In this document: in pieces, positions 55,204 to 62,843 of the stretch | How positions within the stretch are numbered: the first letter of the stretch is position 1 | How the letters are laid out: every line of letters starts with the position of its first letter | Program-made: the position numbers and the translations under genes | From: Verrucomicrobiota bacterium | GTDB lineage: Bacteria > Verrucomicrobiota > Verrucomicrobiia > Methylacidiphilales > UBA1321 | Length of the DNA stretch: 64,000 bases | Assembly: GCA_013285645.1 (NCBI GenBank) | Contig: JABDHJ010000001.1 | Location: 130,537-194,536 of the forward strand | Direction: 5' to 3' | Notes under the pieces: generated by a model | What the model saw: the letters and a program-made list of their open reading frames with translations, nothing else | Databases searched by the model: none | Told to the model about the DNA's origin: nothing

Positions 55204-56384
55204 GCACTCCTTCCCTCCACCGATCTCCCTGGCAGCGTTGGGCCGCGTGGGGATTCTGTCTCCTGATTTTCCTCGCCATCGCGAACGATGTTCGTCGCTT
55301 TCCCGCGAAGCACACCACGATGCCGACTTATCGATTTGCTTCCACACAATGGTGGAAGGGTCTGGATCCGTACACGCAAGATCAACATGGAGGCTTCCTC
55401 TATTTCCCCCAAGCGGCGTTTCTTTTCACACCGTTCAACGTGCTGCCTCTCGCTCTCGGCGACCTTTTCTGGCGAGCGGCTACGTTCGGACTTTTTCTCT
55501 ATGCGTTGGTGCGCCTGAATGATTTTTTTCTGTCCCGTGACAACGCTCGATCAGCCAAAAGTTTTTTCATTCTATGCCTTCTGGCGGTGCCGAGCTCGTT
55601 GGCCAGTCTGCGCAACGCCCAATTTGATTTGCCGCTGGCCGCGTTGATCGTCCTGACGGCGGCGGAAATCTCGGCGTCGCGCTGGACTGCCGCAACGGTG
55701 TGGATCTGCGTGGCCGTTGCGCTCAAGCCACTGGCCGTGGTTCCACTTCTTCTCTTCGCTGCCATCTACTGGAAACTCATTCCGCGCGTGATCATCGGTC
55801 TTCTCATAGTGATTGCACTGCCTTTCCTCCACTGGAATCCCTCCTATGTGGCACACGAATACGTCCGCTGTTTCCAGACGCTCATGTCGGCATCCAAAGG
55901 AGATGAACCCAAGTATAGTGATCTGGCGGCGTTGCTTTCGCACGTTGGCTACGATCCGTCCTACGAGCTGAAAACCGTCGCCCGGGTCATATTCGCGCTC
56001 ATCTTTTTGGTCTTCGCCGCGATCGGCGCACGACGGCTCAATCGCATCGAAGCCGCCTGGGTGATTGGCGCGCTTAGTGCGGACTACCTAATGCTTTTCA
56101 ACCCCCGCACCGAAACCTGCTCCTACGTTTTTCTCGGACCGTGGGTGGCCAGCCTCGCGTTACTTTATTCTCAACAGATCGGTCGCAATTGGCTCGTCTG
56201 GCTTTTGGGCATTGGCTCCCTCTGCCTGGCGTGCGACGGTTTCCCGAAAATCGGTCACTTCAGCATCCACGATATGACCGACCGCTGGCTCAAACCGCTT
56301 ATCGCGCTGCTTTTCCTTCCGGTGCTGATTCAGTTTATTTTTGAGCAGCGGAAGACATCCGCAAAAAACGATCCGGCATTCTGA
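55200..56384 (+). CDS. GT87-type integral membrane glycosyltransferase (DUF2029)
   Basis: The 394-residue protein has about ten hydrophobic helices with a short loop WWKGLDPYTQDQHGGFLYFPQAAFLFTPF after the first helix and ALKPLAVVPLL in the middle, both characteristic of GT87/DUF2029 polyprenyl-phosphate sugar transferases such as PimE. It overlaps the luxC-like gene by 4 bp (GTGA). It would add a hexose from a lipid carrier on the periplasmic side. A link to a lipid made by the LuxE/LuxC pair is a reasonable guess. Confidence 0.75.
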   Translation: MSTPSLHRSPWQRWAAWGFCLLIFLAIANDVRRFPAKHTTMPTYRFASTQWWKGLDPYTQDQHGGFLYFPQAAFLFTPFNVLPLALGDLFWRAATFGLFLYALVRLNDFFLSRDNARSAKSFFILCLLAVPSSLASLRNAQFDLPLAALIVLTAAEISASRWTAATVWICVAVALKPLAVVPLLLFAAIYWKLIPRVIIGLLIVIALPFLHWNPSYVAHEYVRCFQTLMSASKGDEPKYSDLAALLSHVGYDPSYELKTVARVIFALIFLVFAAIGARRLNRIEAAWVIGALSADYLMLFNPRTETCSYVFLGPWVASLALLYSQQIGRNWLVWLLGIGSLCLACDGFPKIGHFSIHDMTDRWLKPLIALLFLPVLIQFIFEQRKTSAKNDPAF

Positions 56385-56430
56385 ACTTGTCGCACACTCG
56401 TGTGGCAGGATCAGTTCTGCCTGCCTTTTT

Positions 56431-56542
56431 CCTCGTTCCCAAGTTGCACTTGGGAACGCACTTGTCGGCGAAGCTTTGCTTCATCTTCGGGGCAACGAAG
56501 TTGCGGGGACACGGACATTCCCAAGTGAAACTTAGGAACGAG
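56431..56542. repeat. MITE-like element, copy 1 (CTCGTTCCCAAGTT type)
   Basis: The 112-bp unit starts CCTCGTTCCCAAGTTGCACTTGGGAACG and ends with an imperfect inverse of this (TTCCCAAGTGAAACTTAGGAACGAGG). An inner GCAACGAAGTTGCGGGGACA block is shared with copy 2 at 59034-59165. Each end is itself palindromic. No transposase is present, so movement would need a helper such as a REP-associated transposase. This copy has lost several bases relative to copy 2. Confidence 0.82.
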
Positions 56543-56633
56543 GGGAATTAATCAGTTCGCCCCGCAAGGATGACGGATCGATTTGTTGAATACTTTATTT
56601 GGCTTGGATCAGTCACTTCCGCTAAGATCACGC

Positions 56634-57593
56634 ATGCCCTCATCCGTCGTCATGACTTCGCCGCCGAAAGGTCCACGGCCCAACATGATCCGGCGTTTCT
56701 TTCAGACCCTCGAGTTGATCAAGTTTTCCCACTCGGTCTTTGCGCTGCCCTTTGCTCTGTCGGCGATGCTGGTTGCGGCGCACGGCGTGCCGGATTTGTG
56801 GACGCTCTTCTGGATTCTCTGGTGTCTCGTTTCCGCCCGGACCGCGGCGATGGCCTTCAATCGCTGGGCCGACTGGGACTACGATGTCTTCAATCCCCGC
56901 ACCAAGCGACGTTCCCAACTCGGCACGCGCCAGATGACCCTGATTTTGTGCCTCGTCGCGCTGATCGCCTTTGTCTTCGGCTGCGCGATGCTCAACTATC
57001 TGTGCCTCGTGCTTTGCCCGGTCGCGTGCCTTTTGGCGCTCGGCTATTCGCTGACCAAACGGTTCACTGCCTATACGCATGCTGTACTGGGACTCGCCCT
57101 CGCCGCTGCACCGATGGGTGCGTGGGCTGCCACGACCGGCGACCTGCACTCTCCCCTGCCCTGGCTGCTCGCCGCCGCTGTCTGGTGTTGGGTCTTCGGC
57201 TTCGATTTGATTTACGCCACGCAGGATGTCGAATTCGACCGTCAGGCCCGGCTCTATTCCTTTCCCGCCAAGCACGGAATCGATGCAGCCATGCGATTAG
57301 CCCGCTTCCTCCATATCGTGACGTGGCTTTTACTGCTGGCTTTCGGCTCGCTTGCCCTGCTTTCGCTGCCATATTGGATTGCGATGGGTCTCATTTTCTT
57401 CGCCCTGATTTTCGAGCACATTCTCTGCCGATCAAGCGATCTGGCCAAGATCAACATCGCTTTCTTCCAGATGAATGCGCTGGTGGGATTGATTCTCGTG
57501 ATCGGTGTTGGGGCTGGCATTTACTACCAAACCGCCCTGACTATAAAAATGGTACCCATCAGCCCGATTCTAAACGGAGCAAACTCCCGATGA
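56634..57593 (+). CDS. UbiA-family prenyltransferase (MqnP-like)
   Basis: This 319-residue membrane protein has the two Asp-rich prenyl-diphosphate motifs of UbiA enzymes: NRWADWDYDVFNPRTKRR near residue 83 and YATQDVEFDRQARLYSFP. Eight or nine membrane helices are evident. It prenylates an aromatic acid; its position immediately upstream of mqnE, mqnA and mqnC points to the menaquinone prenylation step (MqnP). The start at 56634 is chosen because a TTG-started longer frame runs through intergenic sequence; Met at 56685 is an alternative that matches UbiA length. Confidence 0.85.
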   Translation: MPSSVVMTSPPKGPRPNMIRRFFQTLELIKFSHSVFALPFALSAMLVAAHGVPDLWTLFWILWCLVSARTAAMAFNRWADWDYDVFNPRTKRRSQLGTRQMTLILCLVALIAFVFGCAMLNYLCLVLCPVACLLALGYSLTKRFTAYTHAVLGLALAAAPMGAWAATTGDLHSPLPWLLAAAVWCWVFGFDLIYATQDVEFDRQARLYSFPAKHGIDAAMRLARFLHIVTWLLLLAFGSLALLSLPYWIAMGLIFFALIFEHILCRSSDLAKINIAFFQMNALVGLILVIGVGAGIYYQTALTIKMVPISPILNGANSR

Positions 57594-57680
57594 ACTTCAT
57601 GGATTTCATTCATTTCAGCTTGGGTGGCCCGGGCTACTTGTTGCCCGGGTCGCCGCAGGCGACAGGAAGCGAGCATCCGC

Positions 57681-57703
57681 CCCTAGGGACAGCGGCGGCT
57701 ACC
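57681..57703. repeat. Partial REP-like element related to the 8291-8364 palindrome
   Basis: CCCTAGGGACAGCGGCGGCTACC matches one arm of the palindrome at 8337-8364 at all but a few positions. The other arm is missing. It lies 15 bp before the mqnE start, inside the ubiA-mqnE gap. Confidence 0.65.
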
Positions 57704-57717
57704 ACGGAGATTTCACA

Positions 57718-58887
57718 GTGAGCTTCATGGACAAAATCATCGCCCGCGCGGGCCTGACCGATATCGCAGAAAAAGTCTTTTCGGCGCAACGGATCAATGA
57801 CGAAGAAGCCCTGCGTCTTTACGCGACCAAGGACCTCAACGCACTCGGCTATCTTGCGAACCACGTCCGCGAACGGAAGAACGGCAACGTCGCCACCTAC
57901 ATCCTCAATCTTTATCTTAACTACTCGAACGTCTGCATCCTGAGCTGCCAGTTTTGCGCTTTCGCGCGCCGCCCGCATGAAAAAGAGGGCCAGTTCACTT
58001 ACGATATCGAGGAGATGGTTCGTCAGTCCAAGGAGGCCTACGACAAGGGCATCACCGAAATCCACATGGTCGGCGGACTCAATCCCAAGCTGCCGTTCGA
58101 GTACTACACGGAGCTGGTGAAATCGCTCAAAGCCGCTTGTCCCGACCTAAAAGTTAAGGCCTTCACCGCCATTGAAATCCGGCATCTTTCCGAGCGCATC
58201 GCCAAGAAGCCACTTCGCGAAACGCTCGAAATTTTGCGCGAAGCGGGGCTCAATTCCCTCACTGGTGGCGGCGCGGAAATCTTCGATGCCGAAGTCCGCG
58301 ATAAACTTTGCCGCGGCAAGGAGAGCGCAGAGGAATGGCTCGAAGTCCATCGCACGTGGCATCAGATGGGCGAGCGCAGCACCTGCACGATGCTCTACGG
58401 TCACATCGAAACTTTGGCGCAACGAGTCGATCACCTACGCCGCCTGCGCGAGTTGCAGGACGAAACGCACGGCTTCACCGCCCTCGTTCCCTTCGCCTAC
58501 GAGCCGGACAACAACAAGCTGAGCCATCTCGGCCTGGCCCGCGCCTCCGCCTTCGAGGATTTGCGGAATCTCGCCATCGCCCGGATTTACCTCGATAACT
58601 TCGACCACATTACCGCTTACTGGGTCAGCCTCGGCCTGCCCGCTGCGCAAATCGCGCTCAGCTACGGCGTCGATGACCTGCACGGCACCATCCAGCAGGA
58701 AAAAATCTTTCACATGGCCGGAAGCCAGACCCCGCAGGGCCAGACCGTCCTCACGCTCGAACGCGCCATCCGCGAAGCCGGCCGGATTCCCGTCCAGCGG
58801 AATACGTTTTATCAGCGGATGAATGAACTCGAAGGCCGCGGAGAAGCACTTCCCGATATTCCTCCACAGAAAGGGGTCTTGGTGTGA
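57718..58887 (+). CDS. mqnE: Aminofutalosine synthase (radical SAM)
   Basis: This 389-residue radical SAM enzyme has CX3CX2C at Cys73, Cys77 and Cys80 (CILSCQFCAF), then TEIHMVGGLNPKLPFEYY and AGLNSLTGGGAEIF, all conserved in MqnE. It joins 3-[(1-carboxyvinyl)oxy]benzoate to the adenosyl radical, giving 6-amino-6-deoxyfutalosine in menaquinone synthesis. The start is GTG at 57718 with GGAG about 8 nt upstream. Its stop overlaps a 45-codon frame by 4 bp (GTGA). Confidence 0.94.
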   Translation: MSFMDKIIARAGLTDIAEKVFSAQRINDEEALRLYATKDLNALGYLANHVRERKNGNVATYILNLYLNYSNVCILSCQFCAFARRPHEKEGQFTYDIEEMVRQSKEAYDKGITEIHMVGGLNPKLPFEYYTELVKSLKAACPDLKVKAFTAIEIRHLSERIAKKPLRETLEILREAGLNSLTGGGAEIFDAEVRDKLCRGKESAEEWLEVHRTWHQMGERSTCTMLYGHIETLAQRVDHLRRLRELQDETHGFTALVPFAYEPDNNKLSHLGLARASAFEDLRNLAIARIYLDNFDHITAYWVSLGLPAAQIALSYGVDDLHGTIQQEKIFHMAGSQTPQGQTVLTLERAIREAGRIPVQRNTFYQRMNELEGRGEALPDIPPQKGVLV

Positions 58888-59021
58888 AGCGTATAATTTT
58901 CGGCGTCTTGAGCTTTATTTTCTTAATCGCTTACGTAGAGGACGCATTTGGCGGTTACAATTGGCCTTCTCCACCAAGCGATCCTAAAGAACCTGTTGAT
59001 CCAAAGGAAAACGGGAAATGA
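58884..59021 (+). CDS. 45-residue putative exported micro-protein coupled to mqnE
   Basis: A GTG at 58884 overlaps the mqnE stop codon (GTGA), the classic arrangement for reinitiation. The product is 45 residues: basic start MKRIIFG, hydrophobic stretch VLSFIFLIAY, then a polar, Pro-rich tail (NWPSPPSDPKEPVDPKENGK). It could be an exported or membrane-tethered peptide. Nothing in it matches a family I know, and the small size leaves real doubt. It ends 13 bp before the repeat element that precedes mqnA. Confidence 0.5.
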   Translation: MKRIIFGVLSFIFLIAYVEDAFGGYNWPSPPSDPKEPVDPKENGK

Positions 59022-59033
59022 ACATACTTAATG

Positions 59034-59165
59034 CTCCTCGTTCCCAAGTTGTACTTGGGAACGCGCTTGTCGATGAAGCTGTGCTTCACCAGATTCACCG
59101 AACGGCTGCGGCAACGAAGTTGCGGGGACATGTGCGTTCCCAAGTACAACTTGGGAACGAGGAGC
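59034..59165. repeat. MITE-like element, copy 2, abutting the mqnA start
   Basis: The 132-bp unit has long terminal inverted repeats, CTCCTCGTTCCCAAGTTGTACTTGGGAACGC at the left and its exact complement GCGTTCCCAAGTACAACTTGGGAACGAGGAG at the right, with a GCAACGAAGTTGCGGGGACA core shared with copy 1. It is the better-preserved copy. Its last bases supply the GAGGAG found 2 nt before the mqnA ATG, so the element now forms the ribosome-binding region. Confidence 0.85.
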
Positions 59166-59166
59166 G

Positions 59167-59982
59167 ATGAGCAACTTTTCCGAAAATAATTCAGTTCCGG
59201 AATTCATCACCACCGAGCCGCATCCACATTTGACGCCGCTCGATCCGACCATTCCGCACCATCTCGGCTCCGTCCCCTACCTCAACGCGCGTCCCCTCAC
59301 CTACGCCATCGCTGAGCCCATCGTCCTGATGGAGCCCAGTCGCTTGTCAAAGGAACTCGCCGAAAACTTGCTCCACGCCGCGCTCGTCCCCATTGTCGAA
59401 GTGCTGGAAAATTCGGACGCCTATCACGTCGTCGACGGCATCGCAATCGGGGCGCTCAACAGCGTCTACAGCGTCATCCTGGTCCACACCATGGCCGTCG
59501 TCCGCCTCAAGACCATCGCGCTCGATTCAGCCTCGAAGACCTCCAATCAGCTTATCAAGATATTGCTCCAAAAATATTACCGGATCAGTCCCCGCTACGT
59601 TTCGCCCGACGAAGCCGCCGACGCCCAACTCATGATCGGAGATCCCGCCATCGCTTATCGTCAAACGCATCCGGATGAGCGTTTCCTCGATCTCGGGCAA
59701 TCGTGGCATTCGCACACCGGGCTGCCCTTCGTCTTCGCCGTCTGGGCCGTCCGCAAGGATGCGCCCAACGTGGCAGGCCTCGCCAAAAATCTCCGTGCCG
59801 CGGCCAAGATCGGCCTCGCCGCCCGGGACGAAATCGCCCGCAACCATTTCGAATACCGCTACCTCACCGAGCATCTCTACTACCACATGAACGATCCTCA
59901 GAAAAAGGCCATCGCCGCCTTCGCCTCCGATCTCGTCGAAATAGGCCACCTCGCCAAAAAGCCCGAACTCAGCTACATTTAG
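59167..59982 (+). CDS. mqnA: Chorismate dehydratase
   Basis: The 271-residue protein has the MqnA start LGSVPYLNARPLTYAI, then RLSKELAENLLHAALVPIVEVL and QLMIGDPAIAYRQTHPDERFLDLGQSWHSHTGLPFVFAVWAVRKD, both diagnostic. It dehydrates chorismate to 3-[(1-carboxyvinyl)oxy]benzoate, the first futalosine step. About 30 residues precede the normal beginning of the family, and the ATG lies directly after a mobile-like repeat, so the N-terminal extension may be a result of that insertion. Confidence 0.92.
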   Translation: MSNFSENNSVPEFITTEPHPHLTPLDPTIPHHLGSVPYLNARPLTYAIAEPIVLMEPSRLSKELAENLLHAALVPIVEVLENSDAYHVVDGIAIGALNSVYSVILVHTMAVVRLKTIALDSASKTSNQLIKILLQKYYRISPRYVSPDEAADAQLMIGDPAIAYRQTHPDERFLDLGQSWHSHTGLPFVFAVWAVRKDAPNVAGLAKNLRAAAKIGLAARDEIARNHFEYRYLTEHLYYHMNDPQKKAIAAFASDLVEIGHLAKKPELSYI

Positions 59983-60072
59983 AACTCATGTCCTTCATGT
60001 TCCTCCTGTCTGAATTCAGCCATTCCCCAATCCTGTAAATCTTGTTAATCCTGTCAAAAACTTCTTCCTCCG

Positions 60073-61167
60073 ATGATCCAACCCCTCCTCGATACCGAAA
60101 TCAAAGACAAGGTCCTCGACGGCGGCCGCATCACCCCGGAGGAAGCCAAGCAACTTTATTTCGCGCCGCTGACCGAACTCGGCGAACTAGCCGACGCACG
60201 CCGCCGCCAAGTCAAGGGCCCGGCCTACGACGGTCACGGCAACGAGATCGTCACCTACATCATCGACCGGAACATCAACTACACCAACGTCTGCAACGTC
60301 TACTGCAAGTTCTGCGCCTTCATGCGCACCGAGAAGGATGATGACAGCTACGTCCTTTCGCCCGAGCAAATCGGCGAGAAGATCAAGGAACTCGAATCGA
60401 TCGGCGGCACGCAGATTTTGATGCAGGGCGGTCACCACCCGAAGCTCGGAATCGATTACTATCTCAACCTGCTCCACTACATCCGGACGAATCATCCGAC
60501 GATCAATATCCACGGCTTCTCCCCGCCCGAGTTCAACCACTTCGCCGAGGTCTTCGGCATGTCGCTGGAAGAAGTCATCACCAAATTCAAGGAAGCGGGA
60601 CTAGGTTCGATTCCCGGAGGCGGCGGCGAAATTCTCGTCGACAAAGTGCGCAACGCCATCGCGCCGCTCAAGTGCGATTCCGATCATTGGCTCGAAGTCA
60701 TGCGGATCGCCCACCGGCTCGGTTTGAGCAGTTCCGCCACGATGATGTTCGGCCACGTCGAAAGCATCGACGACCGCATCGAGCACCTGCGCCGCCTCCG
60801 CGAGGTGCAGGACGAGACTGGCGGCTTCACCGCGTTCATCTGCTGGACATTCCAAAGCGACGGCACGAAAATGCGCCACATCCCCCCCACCGGCTCGCAC
60901 GAATATCTCCGCATGCAGGCGTTGAGCCGCGTCTTCCTCGATAATTTCGACAACGTCCAGTCCTCCTGGGTCACGCAAGGCCCGAAGATCGGCCAGGTCG
61001 CGCTCCAGTACGGCGCCAACGATTACGGCAGCGTGATGATGGAAGAAAACGTCGTCTCCGCCGCCGGCACCAGCTTCCGCCTCACCGTCGACGAGATCAA
61101 GAAAGCCATCACCGAACTCGGCTACCAGGCCCGGCAGCGGGATAATTGGTATAAGTTGCTGAACTGA
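60073..61167 (+). CDS. mqnC: Cyclic dehypoxanthinyl futalosine synthase (radical SAM)
   Basis: This 364-residue radical SAM enzyme has Cys74, Cys78 and Cys81 in CNVYCKFCAF, then GGTQILMQGGHHPKLGIDYY and HGFSPPEFNHFAEV, and closes with CWTFQSDGTKMRH. These are MqnC motifs. It cyclises dehypoxanthinyl futalosine. The ATG at 60073 follows a 90-bp gap. MqnB and MqnD, which act before and after it, are not in the window. Its stop codon lies within a 29-bp inverted repeat. Confidence 0.94.
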   Translation: MIQPLLDTEIKDKVLDGGRITPEEAKQLYFAPLTELGELADARRRQVKGPAYDGHGNEIVTYIIDRNINYTNVCNVYCKFCAFMRTEKDDDSYVLSPEQIGEKIKELESIGGTQILMQGGHHPKLGIDYYLNLLHYIRTNHPTINIHGFSPPEFNHFAEVFGMSLEEVITKFKEAGLGSIPGGGGEILVDKVRNAIAPLKCDSDHWLEVMRIAHRLGLSSSATMMFGHVESIDDRIEHLRRLREVQDETGGFTAFICWTFQSDGTKMRHIPPTGSHEYLRMQALSRVFLDNFDNVQSSWVTQGPKIGQVALQYGANDYGSVMMEENVVSAAGTSFRLTVDEIKKAITELGYQARQRDNWYKLLN

Positions 61168-61260
61168 TTTTGACGGAATTAACGGAATGCAAAAACTGAT
61201 CTTCAGGTTGGAAATTCGTTAATTTGGAAAAATTCCGTTAATTCCGTCAAAATCAGTTCA
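61160..61260. repeat. Perfect 29-bp inverted repeat spanning two stop codons
   Basis: TGAACTGATTTTGACGGAATTAACGGAAT at 61160-61188 is exactly repeated in inverse at 61232-61260, with 43 bp between. The arms contain the stop codons of mqnC (61165-61167) and of the convergent antiporter gene (61258-61260). It is probably both a transcription stop for the pair and a member of the GACGGAATTAACGG repeat family. Confidence 0.82.
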
Positions 61261-62769
61261 CCTCGGTAGTGCAAAGAAAAAGAGCATTACAAAAGTCGGG
61301 GCGAGCGCGGCGAGGAGCAGGCCGCCGGGAGCGATGCTGCCTTCGGGAAAATACTTCTGGAGAATCGATTGGCCTGCGGGGTTGGGCGCGTTGGCGATGA
61401 CGGTGAGGCCGCCGCCGCAGATGGCGCCGGAGACGACGGCATCCTTGAGGTTGTCGCTGAAGCTTGGCACGAGCGTGGCGAGGTAGGTGATCGCGGCGTT
61501 GTCGTTGAAGGCGGTCAGGATCGTCGCGCCGATGAGAAGCGGGAACTCCCCGAGACGGCTCAGTACCGGCTCGATCCACCAGCCTTGCAGCCCGCCGTGC
61601 ACGACCAGTCCCGCGAGGAAAAAGCCGACGAGCATCGGCGACTTCATGTTGAGGTCATCCTGATACTCCGTGGTCGCGATGGTGAAGCCGATGAAGAAAA
61701 GAAACCCGCCGATAAAGAGCGCCGGTTCATGTGCGAACAACACGGTCCAGCCCAGAAACGCCAGATGCACGGCGGTAATCCACAACGGCACAGGCTCCTG
61801 CCGCTCCGATTCATCCAGCGAGACACCCGACTTGTTCTCGGTCATCCGCGCGAATTCTTTACGGAAAATCGCGAAATAAATGATGTTGCTGAGAATGATT
61901 CCCGCGATGGCCCGACCACCGAATTGCGTGAACATATAGCCCGACGTCCAACCCCATTTCGCCGCGACCATCAGCACGGGCGGCGCGGCAAAATTGGTCA
62001 GTGCTCCGCCAACCGAAACGTTGACGAAAAGCAGTCCCAGCGTCGCGTACATGAATTTTAGACTGGGCCCGAGCCGATAAAACTCGCGACCAAGCAGCAC
62101 CGCGCAGATGGTCATCGCCGCGGGTTCCGTGATGAGCGATCCAAGCAGCGGCCCGATCGTCAGCAGCGCAAACCACCAGCGCGCCGGAGATTTCCCCGCC
62201 ACCAAGCCCAAGATTCGCACCGCCGCTTGCACCACCGGTCGGCTCGCCGCAATGGCCATGATCACCACGACGAAAAGCGGTTCCGTGTAGGTCACGGTCT
62301 GGTCGATGTAAGTCCGCATCACGTCGGGCCCCTTGGCGATCACGATGGCAATCGCCAGGGGAATCACCCAAATACCGAAGACCGCCTCCACTTCGCCCAG
62401 GAAGTGAAGAATCGCAGCGGGAATGCTCTGATGAAAACGATGCGGCACTTTTTCTCCGAGATCGTCACCGTGAATGGCCTTGAGTTTTTCCTCATGCCGA
62501 TGCTGGACCTGGTGCGAAAGCTTGAGAATTTTCGGCGCAAAAAAAGTGTGGATAATCGCGAGCAAAAAGATAACGGTCGAGACCAGATTGAACGGTTCCA
62601 CCTGGACCCGATGGACCAGAACCGTCCAGACATTCGACGTGTCACCGTCATCATACGAGGCCAGTGGCGGCGGGAAAGCCACCACATCGGCTGACGGCGC
62701 CGCAGCGTGAACCGCTGTGGGAAAGAATCCTAACGATGCCAGCACGATAAGAAGAACGAAGCGGCTCAT
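61258..62769 (-). CDS. Putative Na+/H+ antiporter (NhaD-like, PF07399-type)
   Basis: The 503-residue protein has a signal-like first helix (SRFVLLIVLASLGFFPTAVHA) and then about twelve membrane helices. Conserved-looking stretches are GPLLGSLITEPAAMTICAVLLGREFY, FVNVSVGGALTNFAAPPVLMVAAKWGW and TAFNDNAAITYLATLVP, which fit the Na+/H+ antiporter family with an Asn/Asp pair in each inverted half. It would exchange sodium for protons at the inner membrane. ATG 62769 is preferred over 62847. Confidence 0.82.
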   Translation of the reverse strand: MSRFVLLIVLASLGFFPTAVHAAAPSADVVAFPPPLASYDDGDTSNVWTVLVHRVQVEPFNLVSTVIFLLAIIHTFFAPKILKLSHQVQHRHEEKLKAIHGDDLGEKVPHRFHQSIPAAILHFLGEVEAVFGIWVIPLAIAIVIAKGPDVMRTYIDQTVTYTEPLFVVVIMAIAASRPVVQAAVRILGLVAGKSPARWWFALLTIGPLLGSLITEPAAMTICAVLLGREFYRLGPSLKFMYATLGLLFVNVSVGGALTNFAAPPVLMVAAKWGWTSGYMFTQFGGRAIAGIILSNIIYFAIFRKEFARMTENKSGVSLDESERQEPVPLWITAVHLAFLGWTVLFAHEPALFIGGFLFFIGFTIATTEYQDDLNMKSPMLVGFFLAGLVVHGGLQGWWIEPVLSRLGEFPLLIGATILTAFNDNAAITYLATLVPSFSDNLKDAVVSGAICGGGLTVIANAPNPAGQSILQKYFPEGSIAPGGLLLAALAPTFVMLFFFALPR

Positions 62770-62843
62770 AATTGACCGCCGTTTGATGACTCGGTTCCGG
62801 TCAAAGATCAAGCCTGTTCCACCGCTATGACTGGCACCGTTTA

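Noticed and set aside
56431-59165. CRISPR array
   Set aside because: Repeats are two long, spaced copies with inverted ends, not a series of short direct repeats with regular spacers, and no cas gene is present.
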